Below are positions 1-4,693 of a stretch of 7,841 nucleotides of DNA, piece by piece. The number at the start of each line of letters is the position of its first letter. The first letter of the stretch is position 1. The stretch is from Planctomycetota bacterium. GTDB taxonomy: Bacteria > Planctomycetota > MHYJ01 > JACPRB01. The translations under genes were made by a program, and so were the position numbers. Location: assembly GCA_016200125.1 (NCBI GenBank), contig JACQFK010000642.1, positions 1 through 7,841 of the forward strand. Direction: 5' to 3'. The notes beneath the pieces are model-generated. The model had not been told where the DNA came from and made no database searches. It saw nothing but the letters and a program-made list of their open reading frames with translations.

Positions 1-73
1 GACTCCGCCGCCGAAGAAGCACCACGCGGCCAAGCGCCATCACGTTCACGCGCACAAGGCCCACTCGAAGTAG
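1..73 (+). CDS. C-terminal end of a protein with a His/Lys-rich tail (5' truncated by window edge)
   Basis: Only the last 23 codons and the TAG stop (71-73) are inside the window, in the frame starting at base 2. They read TPPPKKHHAAKRHHVHAHKA followed by HSK. Seven of the 23 residues are His and six are Lys or Arg, with Ala and Pro filling the rest, so the tail is very basic, disordered-looking and potentially metal- or nucleic-acid-binding. That this frame is real is supported by the strong intrinsic terminator starting 23 bases after the stop. Such tails occur on histone-H1-like proteins, on some metal chaperones and on low-complexity ends of otherwise folded proteins. Nothing here distinguishes them and the main domain is not visible. 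Confidence 0.6.
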   Translation, partial: TPPPKKHHAAKRHHVHAHKAHSK

Positions 74-95
74 TCCGTTCACGGCGAAGCTTCGA

Positions 96-128
96 AGCCC
101 CGGCGGCCTCGGCCGCCGGGGCTTTTTT
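96..128 (+). terminator. Rho-independent terminator of the His/Lys-rich gene
   Basis: A perfect 13-bp inverted repeat has its left arm at 96-108 (AGCCCCGGCGGCC) and right arm at 111-123 (GGCCGCCGGGGCT). Only TC separates the arms, so the innermost pairs probably open to form the loop. Six T residues follow (123-128). It lies 23 bases after the stop at 73 and 35 bases before the next ATG, so it should separate the first gene from the zinc-ribbon gene. Confidence 0.93.
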
Positions 129-162
129 GTTTCCCCCGATTCCGCTTGATGCCCGCCCCCCC

Positions 163-372
163 ATGACCGATACTTCCCCCATGGATTTCGCCCGCCTTCC
201 GGAGCACACGGCGACCTGCAAGGCCTGCCGCAAGCCGGTGTCCTGGGACAACGTGGTCCGCAGCGAGCGGGAGATCCAGCCCCGCGTCTTCGAGCGCGCC
301 TACATCTGCCCCCACTGCCGCGCCGTCCTCGAGTTCGCCTCCTGGCAGACCGGCGTCTCGCGCAAGGACTAA
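163..372 (+). CDS. Small zinc-ribbon protein, function unknown (69 aa)
   Basis: The 69-residue product has two CxxC knuckles, Cys19-Lys-Ala-Cys22 and Cys49-Pro-His-Cys52, 26 residues apart. This is the spacing of a zinc ribbon that binds one Zn(II). There is no signal peptide or membrane segment, so it is probably cytoplasmic. I do not recognise the family. Such small proteins may bind nucleic acid or a protein partner, but nothing here decides that. The open frame could begin at a TTG at 127, but that codon lies in the T-tract of the upstream terminator and is unlikely. ATG 163 was chosen; ATG 181 (residue 7) is equally possible and still includes all four cysteines. No Shine-Dalgarno sequence precedes either, so the message may be leaderless or weakly translated. 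The gene ends with TAA at 370-372, and the next gene begins 75 bases on. Confidence 0.72.
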   Translation: MTDTSPMDFARLPEHTATCKACRKPVSWDNVVRSEREIQPRVFERAYICPHCRAVLEFASWQTGVSRKD

Positions 373-403
373 GTACCCCATAAAAAATACGAAAGTGCCC
401 CAT
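371..403 (+). repeat. Direct repeat pair AAGT(A/G)CCCCAT, possible operator
   Basis: AAGTACCCCAT (371-381) and AAGTGCCCCAT (393-403) match at 10 of 11 positions. They start exactly 22 bases apart, about two helical turns. They lie in the only AT-richer gap on this strand, just upstream of the -10-like box for the GGDEF-EAL gene. Two same-face half-sites at this spacing would suit a dimeric regulator, but the repeat is short, its first bases overlap the preceding stop codon, and no regulator is identified. Confidence 0.35.
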
Positions 404-421
404 TCCCTTTGGCCCCGGGGG

Positions 422-427
422 TATACT
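422..427 (+). promoter_or_regulatory. Possible -10 box for the GGDEF-EAL/peptidase unit
   Basis: TATACT matches the sigma-70 -10 consensus at 5 of 6 positions and lies 20 bases before the chosen ATG at 448, which would give a leader of only about 14 bases. No convincing -35 hexamer sits 16-18 bases upstream (the region reads CCCATT), so an activator or another sigma factor might be needed. The call rests on one hexamer in a GC-rich context. Confidence 0.3.
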
Positions 428-447
428 TCCCCCGAAGCGGATCTTCG

Positions 448-3096
448 ATGGACAGCACCAAGACCGACCTTGCCGTCCCCTACCGCATCCTCCTCGCGCT
501 GAGCGACGACGCCGACGCCAAGCTCGTCGCCGCCATGCTCGGCACCGTCAAGTCGGTCCTCACCTGCAAGATCACGCATATCTCCCGCCTCGAGGAGGCC
601 GTCGCCGTCCAGCGGGAGCATCCCCAGGACGTCGCCATCGTCGACCTCCACCTCCCCGACGCGCCGGGCTTCTCCGGACTCGATTTCTTCCGCCGCGAAA
701 CCAACGGCCTTCCCGTGATCGTCTACGCCTTCGGGCCCGGCGAGTGCAGCCCCTCCCGCGCCGCCCAGCGCGGCGCCCACGACCTTCTCGTCCGCGGCGT
801 CTTCGACGCCTACCTGCTCGTCCGCGCCGTGCGCAACGCCGCCGAGCGACGCCGCTCCCGCGAGGCCCTCCGCCGCCACCTCGACAAGCTCACCCGCTTC
901 CAGAGCGCGCTCCTGGACCTGGCCAAGCGCGGCGAACCGGATCCCGAGGAGTCCTTCCGGAGGCTCTGCGAAAGCGCCGCGGCCACCCTGGACGTGGAAC
1001 GCGTCGGCATCTGGCTCTTCAACCCCGACCACACCGAGATCGTCTGCCGCACGCTCCACACCCGCTCCACCGCGCAGTCCGGGAACCCCGCCACGGTGAT
1101 CCTCGCGCGCGACTACCCGCGCTACTTCGCCGCGCTCGAGGAATCCCGCGTGGTCGCCGCCGACGACGCGCGACGCGACCCGCGCACCTCCGAGTTCACG
1201 GAGGGCTACCTCACGCCCCTGGGCATCACCTCGATGATGGACGCGCCGATCCGCCTCCACGGCGTGCTCGTCGGCGTGATCTGCCACGAGCACACCGGCC
1301 CCGCGCGCGAGTGGCCCCTCGAGGACCAGGAGTTCGCCTCGTCCGTCGCCGACCTCGCGGCCCTCAGCCTGGAGGCGGCGGAGCGGCGCCGCGCCGAGGA
1401 ATCCCTCGTCGAGGAGCGCAACTTCACCGACGCCGTCCTCGATTCCACCGACCTGCTCATGGTCGTGCTCGACGCGGGGGGCCGCGTCGTCCGCTTCAAC
1501 CGGGCCGCCGCCCACCTGAGCGGCTACTCGGCCTCGGACGCCGTGGGAAAGCTGTTCTGGGAGATCTTCATCGCGCCCGAGGATTCGGAGACCGTCCGTG
1601 AGATCGTCGCCACGCCGGCCACCGAGGCCAAGGGGAACCAGCACGAGCACGCCTGGCTCACCCGCCACGGCGCCCACCCCTTCATCGCCTGGTCGAACAC
1701 GCCGCTCGTGGGGCGCGGCGGCATGCTCCGCTTCTCCGTCATCACCGGCATCGACATCTCCCAGCGCAAGGCCCTCGAGGAGCAGCTCATCCACGACGCC
1801 TTCCACGATTCGCTCACCGGCCTCCCCAACCGGGCCCTCTTCCTCGACCGCCTCGGCATGGTCATCCGCCAGACGATCCGGCGCCGCGTCCACAAGTTCG
1901 GCGTCCTCTTCGTCGACATGGACCGCTTCAAGATCATCAACGACAGCCTCGGCCACCTCCTGGGCGACCAGTTCCTCATCGAGATCTGCCGCCGCCTGGA
2001 GAAGTGCGTCCGGCCCGGCGACACCGTCGCCCGCTTCGGCGGCGACGAGTTCACCATCCTCGTCGACGACGTCAAGAGCGTCGCCGACTGCACCCTCGTC
2101 GCCTCCCGCATCCACCAGCAGCTCTCCACCCCGGTCCGCGTCGCCGGCCAGGACGTCTTCAGCACCGCCAGCATCGGCATCGCCATGAGCGAGACCGGCT
2201 ACGAGCGGGCCGAGGACGTGCTCCGCGACGCCGACATCGCCATGTACCGCGCCAAGGCGAAGGGCGGCGCCTCCCACGAGGTCTTCGACCGCAGCATGCA
2301 CTCCCGCGCCGTCGAGCTCCTCCGGATGGAGACCGAGCTCCGGCGGGCGATCGAGCGCGACGAGTTCCAGGTCTTCTACCAGCCGGTCGTCACGATCGAC
2401 GACGGGCGCGTCACCGGCTTCGAGGCCCTCATCCGCTGGAACCACCCCGAGCGCGGCCTGGTCCCTCCCCTCGAGTTCATCCGGATGTCCGAAGAGACCG
2501 GCATGATCATCGAGATCGACCGCTTCGTCCTCCGCGAGGCCTGCCGCCAGCTCAAGGACTGGCGCGCGCGCATCCCGGGGATGGGCGAGCTCTCCGTGAG
2601 CGTCAACCTCTCGGTGAAGCAGTTCGCCCGGCCGGACCTCGCCGACCACGTCCGCACCGCGATTCGCGAGTTCGGCCTGGACCCCGCGGCGCTGCGCCTG
2701 GAGATCACCGAGACCGTCCTGCTCGACAGCTCCCCCTCCGCCACCGACCAGCTCGAGCAGCTCCACAAGGAGGGCTTCCGCATCTACCTCGACGATTTCG
2801 GGACGGGCTACTCGTCCCTGAGCTACCTCCACCGCTTCCCGGTCCACACCCTCAAGATCGACCGCTCTTTCGTGATGGGGATGAAGGCCGACGGCGGCGG
2901 CCGCGAGATCATCCGCACGATCGTCGCCCTCGCCCAGAACCTCAACCTCCACGTGATCGCCGAGGGCGTCGAAACGGCCATGCAGCGCGACGCCCTGCGA
3001 GAGCTCCGCTGCGAGTTCGCCCAGGGCTACATGTTCAGCCGCCCGGTCGATTCGAAAAAGGCGGAGGCGATGCTCAACGGGAAGGCCCTGCCGTAG
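448..3096 (+). CDS. Receiver-GAF-PAS-GGDEF-EAL protein: bifunctional c-di-GMP cyclase/phosphodiesterase (882 aa)
   Basis: Predicted cytoplasmic signalling enzyme that can make c-di-GMP from two GTP (GGDEF) and hydrolyse it to pGpG (EAL). Order: receiver about 12-130 (acidic pair Asp20-Asp21, phospho-acceptor Asp66 in VDLHLPD); basic coiled-coil linker about 128-160; GAF about 165-315; PAS about 325-445; GGDEF about 453-615; EAL about 635-878. The cyclase A-site GGDEF is intact at 531-535, and a product-inhibition site RPGD lies at 522-525, exactly five residues upstream. The EAL domain keeps Glu659 (EAL), Asn720, Glu752 and Glu755 (EITET), Asp782-Asp783 (DDFGTGYSSL), Lys803, Glu839 and Gln859, so phosphodiesterase activity is expected. 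Which activity dominates cannot be read from sequence. The receiver is atypical: the usual Thr/Ser after the fourth strand is Ala94 and the usual Lys is Arg116. No membrane segments are seen. ATG 448 is preferred over an in-frame TTG at 409, which lies upstream of the -10-like box and adds no domain. The peptidase gene starts 16 bases downstream. Confidence 0.95.
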   Translation: MDSTKTDLAVPYRILLALSDDADAKLVAAMLGTVKSVLTCKITHISRLEEAVAVQREHPQDVAIVDLHLPDAPGFSGLDFFRRETNGLPVIVYAFGPGECSPSRAAQRGAHDLLVRGVFDAYLLVRAVRNAAERRRSREALRRHLDKLTRFQSALLDLAKRGEPDPEESFRRLCESAAATLDVERVGIWLFNPDHTEIVCRTLHTRSTAQSGNPATVILARDYPRYFAALEESRVVAADDARRDPRTSEFTEGYLTPLGITSMMDAPIRLHGVLVGVICHEHTGPAREWPLEDQEFASSVADLAALSLEAAERRRAEESLVEERNFTDAVLDSTDLLMVVLDAGGRVVRFNRAAAHLSGYSASDAVGKLFWEIFIAPEDSETVREIVATPATEAKGNQHEHAWLTRHGAHPFIAWSNTPLVGRGGMLRFSVITGIDISQRKALEEQLIHDAFHDSLTGLPNRALFLDRLGMVIRQTIRRRVHKFGVLFVDMDRFKIINDSLGHLLGDQFLIEICRRLEKCVRPGDTVARFGGDEFTILVDDVKSVADCTLVASRIHQQLSTPVRVAGQDVFSTASIGIAMSETGYERAEDVLRDADIAMYRAKAKGGASHEVFDRSMHSRAVELLRMETELRRAIERDEFQVFYQPVVTIDDGRVTGFEALIRWNHPERGLVPPLEFIRMSEETGMIIEIDRFVLREACRQLKDWRARIPGMGELSVSVNLSVKQFARPDLADHVRTAIREFGLDPAALRLEITETVLLDSSPSATDQLEQLHKEGFRIYLDDFGTGYSSLSYLHRFPVHTLKIDRSFVMGMKADGGGREIIRTIVALAQNLNLHVIAEGVETAMQRDALRELRCEFAQGYMFSRPVDSKKAEAMLNGKALP

Positions 3097-3112
3097 CGTC
3101 ATAGCTAGTGGA

Positions 3113-4690
3113 ATGAGGACGCTTCCCGCCCTGATCCTGGCCCCGCTTCTCTTCTTCCAGAGCGACCCCCTGGCCGCCGCGAAGAAGGACCTCGGACCGG
3201 GCTTCGCCGTCGAACGCGTCGAGCCCGGCATCCTCCTGGCCACGGAGGAGCGCGGCGGCGGAGGGCTGCTGGAGTCGGTCCGCAAGGCGGTGAAGGGCTT
3301 CCGGGCCCGGGCGCTCGACGTGCCCCCCCAGAACTCGCTGCTCATCATCGTGTTCGCCGGCGCGGAGAGCTACAAGGCCTACACCGCCAGGCGCTATCCC
3401 GGCGGGATCCCGCAGACGATCTACTACGACGTGCTCAGCCGCCGCGTCCTGCTCCGCAGCGAGGCGGGCCGCGCCTACGCCCTCCAGGTCTCCCGCATCT
3501 TCCTGCTGGCCGACAGCCTGAACGACGGCGCGATCCCCCCCTGGATCGCCGCGGCCCTCTCGGCGCTCGACGAGCCCGATCCGGAGCCCGCCACCTTCGA
3601 CCATCGCGCCGCCCTGCTCCGCGAGGCGCTCCGCCGCGGGACCTTCCCCGCGCTCCGGACCTTCTTCGCCCTGGACCTGGGGGCCTTCCACGGCCGCGAC
3701 GTCCTGTCGCTCCACACGTCGACGGCGCTCAAGTTCGCCGAGTGGCTCGAGAAGCGCGGCGCGCTCAAGAAGTTCTTCGAGGAGTACCGCAAGAGCTACC
3801 GCAAGGACATCACGGGCGCCGCGGCGGTCGAGGCGGCGCTGGGCGGGAAGCTCGAGGCGGTCGAAAAGGACTTCGCCGCCCACCTGAAGGGGCTGCCCTG
3901 GCTCAACCAGGAGCGCTTTCTCGAGCAGGCGAAGAAGGTGTTCGGGGAGAACCCCCTGATCCAGGTCGACGAGGAGCTGATGCTCGCGGTGACGGGCAAC
4001 GTCGAGCCCCGGGTCGCGAAGCAGGCCCTCGACCAGGTGAGGCTGCTCCGCGAGCCGCTGGTCAAGATGCTCGACCTGAAGACCTCGGGGCTCCCGGTCC
4101 TCGCGCGGCTCTTCAAGGACCAGGCCGCCTTCCAGGAGTACGCGAAGATCGACTCGCCGAACCGCCAGTGGGTGGGCGGCTACTTCTCCTTCGACTCGCG
4201 CTGGCTCGTCCTGCATCTGGAGCCCGACTCCGGCTCGCTCGTGCATGAATACTGCCACTCGCTCTTCGAGGACGACCTGGGCCGGCTTCCCCCCTGGTTC
4301 AGCGAGGGGATCGCCCAGCTCTTCGAGCGCTTCCGGCTCGAAAACGGCCTGCCCGTCGGCGAACGGGGCTCGACCCTTCGCGACGTTCGCGCCGGCCTGC
4401 TCCAGAACCGCGTGGCGAACCTGCAGGACTTCGTGAACTTCCGCGGACCCCAGTTCTTCGGCGCCGACAACGTCAGCTTGAACTACGACGTCGCCCACGC
4501 CCTGATGCTCTACATCCAGGAGAAGCGCGCGATCGCGGCGATGGTGAAGGAGGTCAAGAAGGCGAAGGCGGCCAACCCCTTCGCGCTGCCGGTCGCGACC
4601 TGCCGCGCCGCCCTCGAGACGGCGCTCGGCGCGAAGGTGGAGAAGATCAACGACGACTTCCGCACCTGGGTGACGTCCACGAAGGACTGA
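3113..4690 (+). CDS. Secreted zinc metallopeptidase with tandem peptidase-MA-like domains, first copy inactive (525 aa)
   Basis: A signal peptide is evident: Met-Arg, then hydrophobic LPALILAPLLFF, with probable cleavage near LAAA at about residue 23. The protein should therefore act in the periplasm or outside the cell. The C-terminal half (about 327-525) has a gluzincin zinc site: His378-Glu379-Tyr-Cys-His382, with Glu398 in WFSEG as third ligand. This is the HExxH-plus-Glu pattern of peptidase-MA-like domains. The N-terminal half (about 76-262) resembles it along its length. Shared landmarks are PPW (142-144 versus 393-395) and an ALGxKxE segment near the end (242-248 versus 504-510). However, the region matching HExxH reads VSRIF, and the third-ligand Glu is Ala147, so this copy should bind no zinc. 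Substrate is unknown. The ATG at 3113 is 16 bases after the c-di-GMP gene, so co-transcription is likely; the SD is weak (AGTGGA). The stop TGA abuts the stop of the opposite-strand G8 gene. Peptidase-fold assignment is solid; proteolytic activity is inferred. Confidence 0.88.
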   Translation: MRTLPALILAPLLFFQSDPLAAAKKDLGPGFAVERVEPGILLATEERGGGGLLESVRKAVKGFRARALDVPPQNSLLIIVFAGAESYKAYTARRYPGGIPQTIYYDVLSRRVLLRSEAGRAYALQVSRIFLLADSLNDGAIPPWIAAALSALDEPDPEPATFDHRAALLREALRRGTFPALRTFFALDLGAFHGRDVLSLHTSTALKFAEWLEKRGALKKFFEEYRKSYRKDITGAAAVEAALGGKLEAVEKDFAAHLKGLPWLNQERFLEQAKKVFGENPLIQVDEELMLAVTGNVEPRVAKQALDQVRLLREPLVKMLDLKTSGLPVLARLFKDQAAFQEYAKIDSPNRQWVGGYFSFDSRWLVLHLEPDSGSLVHEYCHSLFEDDLGRLPPWFSEGIAQLFERFRLENGLPVGERGSTLRDVRAGLLQNRVANLQDFVNFRGPQFFGADNVSLNYDVAHALMLYIQEKRAIAAMVKEVKKAKAANPFALPVATCRAALETALGAKVEKINDDFRTWVTSTKD

Positions 4691-4693
4691 TCA
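4688..4693. other. Abutting convergent stop codons (TGATCA)
   Basis: TGA of the plus-strand peptidase (4688-4690) and TGA of the minus-strand G8 gene (complement of TCA, 4691-4693) meet with no base between them. No T-tract hairpin is visible on either side, so each transcript probably runs into the other gene or relies on Rho. Nearby short arms GGTGA (4669-4673) with TCACC (4691-4695), and ACGTCC (4673-4678) with GGACGT (4696-4701), are complementary, overlapping and interleaved. Confidence 0.8.

Noticed and set aside
127..162. TTG at 127 as the start of the zinc-ribbon gene
   Set aside because: The codon lies in the T-tract of the upstream terminator, and the added 12 residues bring no motif; ATG 163 or 181 is more plausible.
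411..420. GGCCCCGGGG as a terminator of the zinc-ribbon gene
   Set aside because: It is a short self-complementary run with no loop and no T-tract, so it cannot act as an intrinsic terminator.
409..447. TTG at 409 as the start of the c-di-GMP gene
   Set aside because: It would place the start upstream of the -10-like box and add 13 residues before the receiver domain; ATG 448 gives a normal receiver N-terminus.
79..3348. A 1089-codon open frame on the minus strand
   Set aside because: It is antisense to the c-di-GMP gene, and its translation is a low-complexity run of Asp, Glu, Ala, Gly, Val and Leu with no domain. This is what the reverse strand of G/C-third-position codons produces. It also crosses the terminator and the intergenic gap.
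3074..4498. A 474-codon open frame on the minus strand opposite the peptidase gene
   Set aside because: Same codon-composition artefact; it overlaps the HExxH-bearing gene and shows no recognisable domain.
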